Positions 10,141 through 21,639 of a stretch of 64,000 nucleotides of DNA are shown in pieces. The position numbers and the translations under genes were made by a program. The notes beneath the pieces were generated by a model that searched no databases, was not told where the DNA came from, and saw only the letters and a program-made list of their open reading frames with translations. Origin of the DNA: Sorex araneus (lineage: Eukaryota > Chordata > Mammalia > Eulipotyphla > Soricidae). The DNA is taken from contig NC_073307.1 in the NCBI RefSeq assembly GCF_027595985.1, positions 42,820,594 through 42,884,593 on the forward strand. Direction: 5' to 3'. Each line of letters starts with the position of its first letter. Position 1 is the first letter of the stretch.

Positions 10141-10164
10141 ACCAGAAAAGACATTTTTGTTTGA

Positions 10165-10225
10165 TCCACTACTGTACCCCCAGCACCTGAACATTTAGGC
10201 TCATTGAATGAGTGAATGAAGTAAA
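10165..10225 (+). mobile_element. L2-like 3' end fragment
   Basis: 'tgtacccccagcacctgaaca...gctcattgaatgagtgaatgaa' resembles the terminal part of ancient L2 elements (a cccagcgcctag-like word followed by TGAATGAATGAA repeats). Short and diverged. Confidence 0.4.
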
Positions 10226-12500
10226 GGAATAAAGAACGAATCTCTTTCCGTCCCAGTTTTTTTCTTTCTTCAGCTGCTTCTCCATGGGGCAGTGGGCAGG
10301 GCTTGGGTTTGACAGCTTCAGGTGCACTATAGAATAATTCCTGCTTAGGGGTCCTGTTTCCCCAGCGTGTTCTCCTGTACTGGCTTTGGGGTTCGAGCCT
10401 GCTCCTTCCCACACTCTCACCCAGGCCCCTTCCATGTCCAAGAGCACACATCTGGGAGCCACCCAGCAGAAGGCAGAGGGAATCTGATTTTGGCAAAACC
10501 AGCTTGCCCAGAACCTGAGCTTTTGGCCTTGGCCTCATTTCTTATGCATTGTAGGCACTTCCCGCAGAACTTTCTTCCTTTTTATTTAAAAAAAAAAATG
10601 TTGCTGAACATCATTTTAAAAATTGAACTCCCAAATCAAGGAAAAAGAACATTTCCTGTTAGCCTATATCTCTGAGCCCTGGTCTGCTATGGTGCCTGTG
10701 GATAAAACCCTGTGCTCCATATCAGGTGACTTGTAAGTCTTGTAAGACTCAGAGTCTTACTTCCTTAAGCCACACCACCTTCCTGAAGTTACAGTATTTT
10801 AAGTGATGAACAGTGCATCATTTTATTGTGAGCAGTTGCAGGATTGCTGCAAGAATCAAGGTTATGAATGTGAATGTGTTGGGTAAAATCTAAAAGGCAT
10901 CCAGGAAATTTGTAAGTTTCAGGCTAGCTTCTTCTTCCTCATTTAGGCCTCACAGAGATGTGACTCGATCATCTCCTAAACTATATTAGAAATATTATAC
11001 TCTTTAGCCATCACTTTAGGATAAGTTCCCTGATGAGATCAAGCAGTATCCTCGGGTTCACAGAAAATGTTGGTTGTGCATGGACAATGCATGCACTGAA
11101 AATGCACAACCCATGTGAAACGTCGAGAGCAATTCTCGTTGACCCAACACGAACCCTGTGGATGCAGATGACTCTCAGTGGGTTTGTTGAATTGGCAGGG
11201 TCATGAGAGTGGCACTCTGCCAGGCATTATTTTTCAGGTCAGGGCATTGTCTTTGCTCAGGGAAGTTCTGCTATAATTCATATCGACGTGAGCATGAATG
11301 TAGGACCGACCGGGCAGGGCTAACCAGGAGTGGGATGAGAAGAATTTTGATCTCTAGTACAACGAGGGCAAATGCATTCAATTTTGTGACAGGAGTTTCT
11401 AAATGCAGAGGGACTGTTGAAGGGAAGGGGATGCAGAAGTCCCGCTAAGGAAGACACACCATGCTTGACTTGGCATCCCAGTCTTTTTGTCACTTCCAAG
11501 AAGTATGTCTGGGACAAGTGATTCAGCCGCCCCCCTCTGTTTCCACTTGTTGAATTACTAGTATGGTGGTTGCTGGGTCAGGTCAATAGGAGCAGCAAAA
11601 TCTGCAGCAACACGTCCGGTACAGTCTCTGACCCTCACAAAATACGACTGGTTATTTTCCTTTGGATATCGGTAGTCGCGGGCCCCAGAGTGGAGAGGGA
11701 CCAAGAGGAAATGACCACATGTGTGTTGCACAAAGAAATGATGCAAAGGAAACCACCTTTGGACCAGACATGAACATTCACACCGGGGCCAGCTGCCCAT
11801 GTCGGGGATGTGAAGATGAGAAGTTTGTGGAAGAGTTACAGGCAAGGGAAGCGGAGTCAGGATCTTCCCCTGAGCTTTGGAAGCTGAAATGCCACACCCC
11901 AAACAGAGAGGAATGAAGTAAGATAATAGCCAGCCACAGAAGGCCTTCTAGAAAGACGGGCCCTGTTGGGTAGTGGTTGATAAAGCAAGATTGCCTTCAC
12001 TCCCTAATGTCTTGGCAGTGAGAGATAGCCACTGCAGATCCTGAGTCCCCACTTAGGACCATCACAAGCTGCCCACCATAGGCATTCAGGGATGAACTCC
12101 TGGACCATACCTGCCATCAGAGGGAACTGTGGTTGTGGAAGGAGGCTGGGATCCAGGGTCTTGCCTGGTGGTCACGTGCTTTGCAAGATGACTCCTCACT
12201 CGCACGCCTGAAATCCAATTTGGGAGAATGTGAAATCTCCATGCAGAAGCAAAACTGCCACCTTCTCCACCAAATGCAGGGAGCAGATGGCTGACCTCAA
12301 CCCAAATTGCATTCAGCTCCACTGACCACTGCTTCTTCTGCCCAGAGAGGGTGCCTTTCTCTAAAATCTGGAGTTTAAGTCACATGATAACTTACATAAG
12401 TACTTACGGGTGAAAAGACCTAGGGTAGTAGGAGGGAGCAATAAATTGATACGATTACATTTCCCTCAAGGGGTCAGCCGGCCCCTAGAATCACATTTGT
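10226..12500. other. Long unique stretch without recognisable gene
   Basis: About 2.3 kb with no SOR SINE or L1 that I can see, which is unusual for this window. Sequence is mixed in composition with an AT-rich centre (10.56-11.1 kb). Frames near 11.2-11.9 kb are short and carry no motif I recognise. It may contain old, unidentifiable repeat material. Confidence 0.35.
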
Positions 12501-12608
12501 TTTCAGAGAGACAGCACAGCAAGTGGGTAGGGCGCTGGCCTTGCAGAGGGCCAGCCCGGGTTCAATCCCCGACACCCCATATGGTCGCCTGAGTACTGCC
12601 AGCATAAC
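12501..12608 (+). mobile_element. SOR-type SINE, 3' truncated
   Basis: The head ('cagagagacagcacagcaagtgggtagggcg'), an intact B box ('cgggttcaatccc') and 'ccccatatggtcgcctgagtactgccag' are present. The copy then breaks off with no 3' body or A tail, so it was cut by a later rearrangement or deletion. Confidence 0.8.
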
Positions 12609-13200
12609 ACTTACTTTCCTTTAGGAAAACATCTTCTCTTCAATTCTGTGTGTGGAAAGAGGCTATGGAGAGTAGGAATAAATCAGTAATTAGCATGTCC
12701 CAAAGGCTGAAAGGACAGGTTCAGGGGGAAGGGGGGCCTTGATGCGGCCTCAGTGAAGGGTGTTTCCACATCCAGCCTTTTCCATCCAAGGCTCTCATTT
12801 AATATGACTCAGTGCTTTCTAGTGGTTTCCAGCGAACCTATAATTGCCATCTGTAGAAAATTTAATTCAGAGAATCCATGCCAGTTTTAAAAAAAGTTAG
12901 TAGAATAATCTCAGAAATTGATGCCGTCCACCCGCTCTTTTATTCCTTCTGCCTTCCCATGTGGTTTGTAAGCCCAAACCTTTGGCCATGATTTGATTTG
13001 AAGCATTTATAAACAGAACGGGGTCTGGCATGAAACACAATGAAAACGTGCCATTGGAAAGTAAACATTTTGCAGGGGAGAAATAAAGAATATGTTAATG
13101 AGATTGTATGTTGCATCAGAGTTTTGTAGAAGAACGGGCCCAATTCCTCATTGCATTTTCCTATTCTTGAATCTTTCCTTAAGGATTGCGTATTCGGTCT
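12609..13200. other. Unique AT-rich sequence, candidate conserved element
   Basis: Between about 12,780 and 13,130 the sequence is AT-rich and repeat-free with E-box-like GCCATCTGT and several TAAT/ATTA words. No exon is evident. Conservation is inferred from appearance only. Confidence 0.3.
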
Positions 13201-13202
13201 CT

Positions 13203-13382
13203 TCCCCCCCCCCCGCCCCCCCCCGGGGTGGGGCACACCTGGCAATGTTCAGGGGTTACTTCTGGCTTTACACTTAGAAATTATTCCTGGCAGTACCTGG
13301 CATATGGGATGCTGGAGATTGAACCCAGGTCAGCCGTGTGCAAGGCAAGCACCCTACCCACTGTACTATTGCTTCGGCCTCC
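13203..13382 (-). mobile_element. SOR-type SINE, antisense, with poly-C junction
   Basis: Body and head are complete on the minus strand ('ggcaatgttcaggggttac', 'catatgggatgctggagattgaacccaggtcagccgtgtgcaaggcaagcaccctacccactgtactattgcttc'). Where the T-rich tail complement is expected there is instead a C-run (13203-13225), a probable tail-derived expansion. Confidence 0.85.
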
Positions 13383-14710
13383 AGGAGAATATTCTGTCTT
13401 TTCATAAATATGAATGACTCCAGCACCCAGCAAATCCCTGCCCCACCCAGACTCCTACTGGAAAGGAAGGAAGGGAGGGTGGAAGGAGGGTGGAAGGGAG
13501 GAGGAAGGGAGAGAATACTGATTGGGCTGGTGAATAGAAAATGTTCCTTTTCTGAAAATGGAATGCCTTATGAGAAATGGTATTCTAAAACACACTCGAA
13601 TATCCCACAATGCCTTTTCCATTCTTAGCTCAGAGTCATGTGGCTTCATTCACATCATTGGTGTTTGGATGTATTTGTTCTTCGGTCTCCAATACCCAGG
13701 TGACAAACCAATCTATTAAGTAAGTCCTTCATTATTGGAGCCTCTGAGTTCCTGCCTGGGGGTCGGTAAACACAAAGCCAAATTGTCAACAGCATTCTAA
13801 GCTGGGGTCTATGAAGCCGAAAGGCAGTTGGTTGGGTTTTTAGAAGAAAAATCCTTCTTAATGGTTTTCAAAATGAATTCTGTGCTAATTTTGCTCCCGT
13901 TGTGAGTGATGGCCCTTGCTAGACACTGTCGCTGGGATCTTCATCTATTAATCATGGAGGCTGCTTTCTTATTCGGTTGCCATAGTTTCAGTGCCACAGA
14001 TAGTGTTGGGGTGTCTTGGGAAAGGTTGGAGCTAGACTAGAGTTTGCAAGCCTTGCAGGTATTTTGGCAGTTGTGTGCAGTGCAAGAGCTGGAAACTGCT
14101 TCTCCAATCATTCAGCCTTGGATTAAAAGAGGCAACTTCTGAGTGTGTCTCTCTGGACCTTGTTATATGTGCATCCAGCTGATATTTACTCCAGGATTTG
14201 CCTCTTGCTCCATCTTGCTGTTTAAAAAAGAAGAAGAAGAAATGACGGTTCAGGGGCTGATGTCACTTTCATCTTTCCAAAAGAAAACAGGAGGGTGTGA
14301 AAACTCTTCGTTAAGGCTATTTATAAACGTGGAGGGACACGAGGGCTTTGGGGCCTTTGGTCCAAATTTCAGATCTGTAATTTGATTTGCACTCTGCAGA
14401 GGGCTAAACAAACACAATGACTTCATGAGGATTGTAGGCTGTGTATTTTGTCTGGGACACCTTGTAGCGTGCTTCGCTCTAGACTTACCCTTTGTCTTTC
14501 CTGCTTTCTTCTTCTCTGACACCCATTATAGAGGAGCTGGAGGAGCATTTGGGCTACAGTTTTGCAACAACTGGGCCCTAGGTCCAGTGCTTTGTCAGCA
14601 CCTGAGTCACGTGACGTGCACTTGCCTTTTTCCATTTTGCAGCAGCAATATTTGGCTGTTGCTCTTTGGCGCTGTTGACTTGGGGTTGAGGAGGAACAGC
14701 CCCCTAGCTC
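13383..14710. other. Unique sequence with AT-rich candidate element
   Basis: A (GGAA/GGGA)n-like purine tract spans 13458-13510. The part at 14,225-14,420 contains a MEF2-like 'ctatttataaac' and TAAT words and looks like conserved non-coding DNA. No gene seen. Confidence 0.3.
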
Positions 14711-14722
14711 TGTGTGTGTGTG

Positions 14723-14755
<33 letters not shown>

Positions 14756-14756
14756 G
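14711..14756 (+). repeat. (TG)n(TCTG)n microsatellite
   Basis: A pure TG tract passes into about eight TCTG units. Confidence 0.95.
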
Positions 14757-15830
14757 ACCTAGTCCCAAGTAGCTCCGGAGGAGTGTGGATTAGGTGAGTT
14801 CAGCGCTTGGAGTGTGAGGCAGAGTACAAGCCCCCCTTTGTTAGGTAGATTTGGCCTCCAGGAGCCAATCCCCTGCCCCACTTTTCAAGGCTTTGCTTCC
14901 TTGCTTCTCATCTCTGCACTGCACTTTCAGGACCGCCACCCAGTCTGCACCAGACCACCAAAGGCCTTTGTGGATGACTAGGTAAAATCATCTCACACTC
15001 GAAGCAATTGAGGCTTCAATTCAGGATGTCGCAGGCATCCCAGAAAAATCCAGGCAGATTCAGAAGAAAACCCTGACTTCCTGACCGATGGGGCCAATCT
15101 TGAAAATTAGTCCCTTCACAGAAATTAGAAAGAAGGGCCCAGTGTGTATTTTAGGAGACGCTTCAAAGCAACCGTTTTAAATTCCCTGGGATCCAGCCGG
15201 GCACAGGGGGTCTCGAAAGATCCACAAGCATTTCTAACGCACGCGTCCATCCTGCGGGGGCCCCTCCCTCACCCCACCACACACTCAAGGATTGATTTTA
15301 GAGGCAAATAATTTGAAGTAAATTAAAAGGATAACATGGCCTTAATTGCCACTGGCTTCCCCAGGCTTCTGGGCACCGGAATTCCTTGTGGAGAAAGACT
15401 TTTCAGAGTCACAGCAGTTTCTGATCATGTGGTCTGGCTTCCCCATGGGCGGTAATTATCCCCCAGCCCTTCCCCACCTCCCTCTCCATTACCTCCAGGA
15501 AGGGAAGAAAACATGCATTTGTAAATGTAGTATTAGAGGGGCCCCCCCTGATTATTTGGCAGCCTAAGAAAATAGGTGCTACTTGTTTGAGTTGGTTTTG
15601 TTGTTGTCTGAGGCAGGGCGTGCGGGGGCGGGGGGGGGGGCGATGGGAGGGGGAGGAGCAGTGGAACTATGGGGGAGGAAACGCCTTTGTTGTTGGAAAA
15701 AGAGCCCGAGTGAGTTCAGGATGTCGTCCTCTCCGCCACAGTAGCAGAACGGTGCTCATGACTCCTGGGGTCAGACTGATGTCGGTGGGCCCCACGGGTG
15801 ACTTATGTGAAGCGGGGAGGAGAGAGACGG
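14757..15830. other. Unique sequence, G-run tract
   Basis: Holds a repeat-free AT-rich piece (15,290-15,350) and a G-rich tract (15623-15659) with G-quadruplex potential. No exon or RNA gene is supported. Confidence 0.35.
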
Positions 15831-16510
15831 TCACTTTCTCCCCAACTGCCTCTACCACCCGGGACCCAGGGTTAATGGGTTCTTGTCTCGCTGGAGGAAA
15901 AGAATTTCAGGAGTAGACAAGCAGTGAAGTGAACAGATTTTATTTCAAGGTTTTTTTGAGGGGAGAAGGAAGGGATAAGAGGGAGAGAGAAGAGTAACGC
16001 GCTCAAGAGAGAACACAGGCTTCTCCCAGGGTGGAGAGAGCTCTACACACATCCTAGTACTAGACACGAAAGCATGAAAATACACATCTCAAGAGGGGAG
16101 ATGCGGGCGACACATGCATGTGCTCGGCCACGTGGGCACAAGCCGCACATAGGCTCAGGCAGTATATGCGCGCCCTTCCTTTGTTCAAGGTGGCTTGTAG
16201 GGTTTCTTCAACCTGCCCCCAAGCGGGGCTTCTTTCCAGGTAAAAGTTCGTTGCTAAGGAGGTTACCAGGGAGGTTGGGATGGCCTTCTTTGGAAAACTT
16301 CCTGGGGAGGGGTCTATTATCCTCAAGGTCTGCTGATTATCTTATCCGGTCTTTTGTTTTCTGAATCCACAAGGTGGATCAGTCTTAAGATTCTCCTTCC
16401 CCAGACTTTGATAATCTAAATTTCATTGCCAAGGGCCTTTCCCTATCTACCTGCAAAGGCTATGTTCTGGGGGTGAGATTTCAGAAGCCTTAAGCAGGCA
16501 GCCGGGGCTT
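15831..16510 (-). mobile_element. Solo-LTR-like element (ERV1-type), antisense
   Basis: Read on the minus strand, the segment has LTR architecture: a long U3-like region (right), an AATAAA polyadenylation signal (complement 'tttatt' near 15943), then a U5-like end with 'cagcgagacaagaaccc' (complement at 15871-15890). That end is of the kind found at the 3' end of many gamma-type endogenous retrovirus LTRs. No gag, pol or env frame flanks it, so it would be a solo LTR left by recombination. Termini and target duplications could not be fixed. Identification is by pattern only. Confidence 0.45.
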
Positions 16511-16797
16511 TCATGGAGAGGTCAGTGGACTGTGATGTGGGGTGCAGACGTGAGGGCACCTTCAGGAATGGTTTCTGATTACAGATTCCCTAATGCACTT
16601 TTGTGGCACCATAGCTCTGGAGGGCATATGTGGGTGGAAACATTTTCAGGATCTGACCATGCCATCACCCAAGGTTCTGGGAGGAGGTGACCAGTGTGTC
16701 CGTGAAGCCTTCTGCAGAATGGTTTTGGAAAGGAAGAGACTTCATTTAGGGGTCAAGTGAAGGTCAAAGGGAGTAAAAGGATCTGAACCTTTGGGGA

Positions 16798-16916
16798 GTC
16801 ATTGTGATGGGGTCCTGAGTGGTGGTGTTCAGGGCACTATATGCAGGGCCAGGGATCAAGCTAGGGTCGGCCGCATGCAAGGCCAGTGCCTTAACCCTGT
16901 ACTATCTCTCTAGCCT
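16798..16916 (-). mobile_element. SOR-type SINE head, antisense, partial
   Basis: 'gtgttcagggcactatatgcagggccagggatcaagctagggtcggccgcatgcaaggccagtgcc...tctctagcc' is the reverse complement of a SINE head plus B box. The distal body and tail are missing. Confidence 0.7.
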
Positions 16917-17397
16917 CGGGGAGTCCTTTCTAACTTGGAAGGAATTTGCCACAAAAAATTGCTAGTGGTTCCTGATGCCTGGAAAGACTGAATGGAATGG
17001 TGAGTGGTGCCCCAGCCTCCTGATAAAAGCTGCTCTGAGTGACCTTTCCTTGTCCCTAAGTGTGCCTCTGTGGGGTGCTACACATAATGACCAGGGAGTC
17101 ACACAGGCATTGGAGAGAAGTAGGTCTTAATTTTGGTTAAAGGTACTTTTTCCTCTATCATGAGTTTTAGACAGATATCAAGAAGTTGAATCATACTGTG
17201 ACTCTTAGACTCTGTCCCTTAACTTTTGACTCAAGACACCAATGTAAGTTCCGTGACACTGGTGCCAGCCAACTTAGGAATTGAATTCCTGAATTTGTGC
17301 CAATAAGTGTTTTGACACTTATCTACAACTCTGATAGCCTGAAGCCCATACATTTAGTCTAATATGTGCTTGTCAATTGTCAGTGCTTTGATTTTTC
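16917..17397. other. Unique sequence, nothing recognised
   Basis: Short intervening stretch between two antisense SINEs. No gene or named repeat seen. Confidence 0.35.
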
Positions 17398-17568
17398 TGT
17401 TTGTTTTGTTTTGGGGCTACACCCGGCAGAGCTCAGGACTTACTTCTGGCTTTGCACTCAGGGGTCACCCCTGTCCATGCTTGGCAGACCGTATGTGGTG
17501 CTGGGGCTCGAACCCAGATCTGTCACCTGCAAGGCAAGTGCCATAAGCCACTGTACTAGCTCTCAGAT
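17398..17568 (-). mobile_element. SOR-type SINE, antisense
   Basis: Full-length layout on the minus strand with a T/G-rich tail complement, 'ggggctacacccggcagagctcagg', 'ggggctcgaacccagatctgtcacctgcaaggcaagtgcc' and the head to 'ctgtactagctctcag'. Moderately diverged. Confidence 0.8.
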
Positions 17569-18704
17569 CATTGTTTTTGTAGCAGCGAAGGTGGTTGAAT
17601 TAATAAGCATCACAACAAGATGATTCTCAAATTAGGCAGATATGTGATAGTTGCTGTTAGGTGTTCTAAGTTGTTCATGCAATAGTTCTCAGGAGGATGA
17701 TTGATCTCCTGCAACCCATTATATTTTACTTTGAAAAGAAATGCAGCCATTCTAGTGAACCCGATCCCTATTTCTCCCCTGGGGGGGAGAGAAGTCAGCA
17801 CAGGTAGCAAAGGCAGAGAGAACAGTCTAGTTGAATAGGTGGTCAAGAGAAGAGAGGATATATAATTTGGGGAGACTTTCTCTTTTAAAGGGATGTTTGG
17901 AGTAGAGGGGAAAAGTTGTCTCTGAACAAAACCAGTTTTTATCTGCAAGGTGTTTCCTCTTGTACGCAACTAAGGGAAGTTCAACATGCTGAATATGCTG
18001 ATTAATTAATTCCCCCAGGGGGAACTTTGGAGGGTGGGGCTTTCGTTTTCATATATTGTCACGCCCAGAACACAGGACCTAGTAAGACTGCCCAAACACA
18101 TCCGCTCCCAACAATGAAAAGGACAACACAATCGCCTTCTGTGGTTAGAAAACAGCCACATCCAGTTCCCCGATACATCCTAACCACACGCCAGGTGTGC
18201 CAGGGAGGGCTTTGACTGAGTGACTGGCGAGTCACTCAGTCACATTGTTCTTGGGATGCACGTTGTGCTGAGCAGAAGCTGAAAGGGTTTTAAACACGGG
18301 GCAAGGACAATGCCGTTCCATGCTGCTTGTCAACCGTACCGAGTCTTCCCCGGCCGGCTTGTTCTAGGGAAAGTAACCAGAACATGTTGGCAGCTCTCCG
18401 CCTCGCTTCGTGCTGCTGCTGGGAAAGGCAGACACGCCTCCCCGAGGTGGCAGCTGGCTGGGGATGGACAGGGATGGGCTTCCAGCCAGGAGGTGCCAAC
18501 CCAGCACTTGTCTGCCCAGAGAAGGAGTATCTTTGCATCCCACCTGGGACTTAGGCACGGGGCTTCCCGAACCATGGTCAACACCCACGGTATTTAGTCG
18601 TGTTATGATGAGTAATAAAGACCTCGTTTAGATGGTGCTGAGAGTTCAAAAAGCTGCCTCGTTTCATGGCATCACTACCCTTTGGCCTAGGTCGGGCCAG
18701 TTTC
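17569..18704. other. Unique sequence containing a long palindrome
   Basis: No gene recognised. The notable feature is a hairpin-forming inverted repeat at 18213-18242 (listed separately). Frames at 18.3-18.6 kb overlap on both strands and lack motifs. Confidence 0.35.
18213..18242. repeat. Inverted repeat, 13-bp arms, 4-bp loop
   Basis: TGACTGAGTGACT, then GGCG, then AGTCACTCAGTCA: the arms are perfectly complementary. Each arm contains TGAGTGA/TGACTGA words close to, but not matching, the AP-1 consensus TGASTCA. It could form a stable hairpin in DNA or RNA. Confidence 0.85.
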
Positions 18705-18775
18705 ATTAGGTTCAATTTAAAGGTGAGATAACTGAGGTGCAGAGAGGTCAACTCATTTGCAGAAAGCACACACCC
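18705..18775 (-). mobile_element. MIR fragment, antisense
   Basis: 'gataactgaggtgcagagaggtcaactcatttgcagaaagcacacacc' matches the reverse complement of the MIR part that reads 'acctctctgtgcctcagtttcctcat'. Old mammalian-wide SINE, short fragment. Confidence 0.6.
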
Positions 18776-19137
18776 CCTCTAGGAAGGGGTGGCCTGAGAC
18801 TTCTCTCCAACCTTCTCAACCTGAGTGGAGTGTCACCCTCCTTCAGGGGCCTGCGTGGCTTTTGTCAGTGCTGAGCTGGACCAGGGCTGTTTCCGGAAGG
18901 GGACAGCGTCCCCAGGCCACCGCTCAGGCCGGCTGCACAGGGACACACAGCGCCTTTCCAAGTAGCTTTCCAAGAACTCCCCAGACCTACGTCCTGGCCG
19001 TGCATGGAAAGCCATTTTTGGACGATGTGTTTGGAGGCTCTGGAGTTTGTCATCCGAAAAGAGCTCGGCTAAAAGTTGGAAAGGGTTTTCATTTGAGATT
19101 CTAGTCCTGTTTTATAGTAGAGATAAAAATAAATAGA
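18776..19137. other. Unique sequence, nothing recognised
   Basis: GC-moderate sequence between a MIR fragment and a SINE pair. Overlapping frames on both strands lack motifs. Confidence 0.35.
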
Positions 19138-19350
19138 TCCAGGGGCCAGAAAATCTGCATAGCAGGGAAAAGTGCTTGCCTTGGACACGACAACGGTTTG
19201 ACTCCAGGCACCCCATATGGTTTCCCCCCACCCCCCACCCCCAAACACCCCAAGCCAAGCCAGGAGTGATCTCTGAGCAGAGAGCCAGGAGTAAACCCCC
19301 AGCACTGCTGGGTGTGGCCCCAAAGCCCAAAAAGCAACAACAAAAATCAG
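19138..19350 (+). mobile_element. SOR-type SINE with internal C-run expansion
   Basis: Head ('ggggccagaaaatctgcatagcagggaaaagtgcttgcc'), B box variant ('cggtttgactccaggc') and 3' body ('gagccaggagtaaacccccagcactgctgggtgtggcccc') are present. A C-rich insert (19223-19245) expands the middle. Confidence 0.8.
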
Positions 19351-19371
19351 ATTCACCTAAGGGCAGATGCA

Positions 19372-19500
19372 AGGGGCCAGGGAGATAGTGCCACGTGGTC
19401 AGCCAAGGGGCAATCCCGAGCATCCTATACTGTCCCCCAAGCCTGCCAGGAGTAAGCCCTGAGCACAGCCATGTGTGGCCCCAAACCCAAACCCAAAGCT
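19372..19500 (+). mobile_element. SOR-type SINE, internally shortened
   Basis: Lies 20 bp behind the previous copy in the same orientation. Head 'ggggccagggagatagtgcc', B-box remnant 'ggcaatcccgagcatcc', body 'gccaggagtaagccctgagcacagccatgtgtggcccc' and an 'aaacccaaaccc' tail. The head lacks about 25 bp. Confidence 0.75.
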
Positions 19501-21315
19501 GAACAAACAAACAGAGCAGGCACAAGACAGGCTGGTCCCGGTACAGGGCAGAGCTAGATGGACACAGATAGAGGATTCCCGGGCAATAACAGCCTCGATG
19601 CTGCAGCACAAGCCTGTAAAACAGCAACACTCTTTCCTCCAGGAAGTGAAAGGCACAACTGCAAATGGGTTCTCGTGCACACCCAGGTTCACTTCCCTTT
19701 CTGCTCCTGGCTTCCGAGACTTTCCGCTCCGTTCAGCAGAGACATTGCTGGCAGCAGCTGTAGGCAAGGAAAAGTTCCAGAGATCGTGGGCATTGGGAGG
19801 ACCCCGTTGCAAATTCACTGGCCAACGGTAGGCTGGATCTGTGCTCTTGGACGTCTTGGAGAGTGAGGCAGATTGTGTTGCTGAATCACCCTCCCAGTAA
19901 CGGCACCCTATTTTTCAACCCCCGCCCCCCAGCAGAGAGAGTGGGAAGGATGCAAGATGGGGTTCGGTCTCACCGGGAGGCAAGGCAGGGTTCTGTGAAG
20001 GAGGACACATTTGATTCCTATCTAAAGAATGAGCGAGATTTGGGGAGGGGAAGAGAAACAAACAGCCAAGAGAGGCATAGCAGTAGGGTGATAGGTGATG
20101 TCACTTGGAAGCCCCCAAGAGGAGCCTTGGAAGACTCAGCCCTGCTAAAGCAAGGGCGGGGGGGAGGCAGAGCTGCAGACCCTTAGAACTTTCCAGCCCC
20201 CTTTTCCTAGATGTTGTCGGGAGCCACCTGCCATTGTGGCCCTGGCTCTGAACCCAAGGTTATCGACTGCTGCTTAGTGGCTGAACACGGCAAAGAAAGC
20301 CTCATGGCTGGACCCATCTCGCTCACACCTGCAGCGCTGCAAAAAAAAAAAAAGAAAAAGAGAAAAAGATGGCTAAGGCCTTTTCATCTATCTAACCAAT
20401 GCTTGTGATGATGCTTTTGGCTGCAAGCCCTCCCACCTGGTGGATTAATGAGGCCAGGGAGGCATCGTGAATGCAGCCCTAAAACTTGGACCCAAAGTGC
20501 AGGGGAGGCTTCTGCTCTCACCTGAGCCCCTGGGAACTGCCAGCTCCCCAGTAGCCTTCTCAACTCCTGGCTTTACGAAAGTTTCTATATTCGGAAGTTA
20601 GAAATGCATGTGCTCATCCCGTCCCTCCCCTTCCCCCCGAACTGCTGAGCATATTTATATGAGTGTTTATCTAAGTTGCCTTGTGTAACTGAAATGTTAC
20701 AGCTGACGTAATTCACAAAATACAAATAACACCTAAATTGTGTTGTTTATCTAATAAGACAAACTTTAAGGAGGCAGTGAGGCCTTCTCTGCTGCCTTGT
20801 GCTAAATTTGAACGCTGCTTACATGAGAGAAAGGAAGAATGTGTTTAATAATATTTCACTTGGGGAGAAATGAATCTCTCCTATACTGGTGGTGAAAGTG
20901 TCAAGAATTTCACTTGATAGTTTCAATCTTTGGAAACTGGTGATCTTGTTCATGATTGTTCCGAAAAGTCCCCCTCTGCCTGTAGGCATTAAAGTTAGTG
21001 GATGTGAAGACTAAAAGAGTTCTCAAAATAAGGATATTCTATATTTTTCCTTCCTTCACACTGCATTTTTCTCTCACGGGGTCTCTCAATAAAAGGTGTA
21101 ACAGGAAATTTTATCCTATAACGAAGTCAAGTCTTGTTTTACAGGTTTAAGGAAAGTGACTAGCGAAGGAAAACATGACAGTATCAGAAACATGGGTACT
21201 TTCAGGGGGCTTGAGCAAATTAAGTGAGTTTCCAGAAAGGAGACCACTTTGATCAAGTTGTATGCTTTGCTGTCTCATGTTAAGGGCCCGTTCAAATGGA
21301 ACCTTAAAGAGAAAC
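19501..21315. other. Unique sequence including a candidate enhancer
   Basis: Repeat-free by eye apart from an A-run at 20340-20354 followed by an AG-rich stretch. The part 20,640-20,790 looks like a conserved regulatory element (listed separately). No gene recognised; the frames at 19.5-20.2 kb lack domains. Confidence 0.4.
20640..20790. promoter_or_regulatory. Candidate conserved enhancer with paired forkhead/GATA words
   Basis: The decamer TGTTTATCTA (overlapping forkhead TGTTTAT and GATA complement TTATCT) occurs at 20664-20673 and again at 20744-20753, exactly 80 bp apart. Between them is a CRE-like TGACGTAA at 20704-20711. The surroundings are AT-rich and free of repeats. Enhancer function is inference. 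Confidence 0.35.
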
Positions 21316-21357
21316 TTATTTTATTTTATTTTATTTTATTTTATTATTTACTGATGG
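21316..21357 (+). repeat. (TTATT)n microsatellite
   Basis: About eight TTATT-type units. Confidence 0.9.
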
Positions 21358-21639
21358 GGCGCCATAGTTCACTCTGGAAAGCTGCACTGGGGATCACTTA
21401 CCTATCCTGACTGGCCCAAGTTGGTTCATTTCCCCTGTTTCTAGCTTGCAGGCTGCCCTCTAGTGTTCTTCCCTCTCAACACAACCTCTTCTGTTGAGAT
21501 CCCCTGCAAGGTAGAAACACATACTCAGAATCTTAACGTTTCCTTGGCAGCCTGGCCAGCTCGGCTAGACTGTCTCTAATCACAGGGTAAAGATTTTGTG
21601 ACGCACGCTTTGAACGTTTGGGAGAAATTTTGTCTTATT

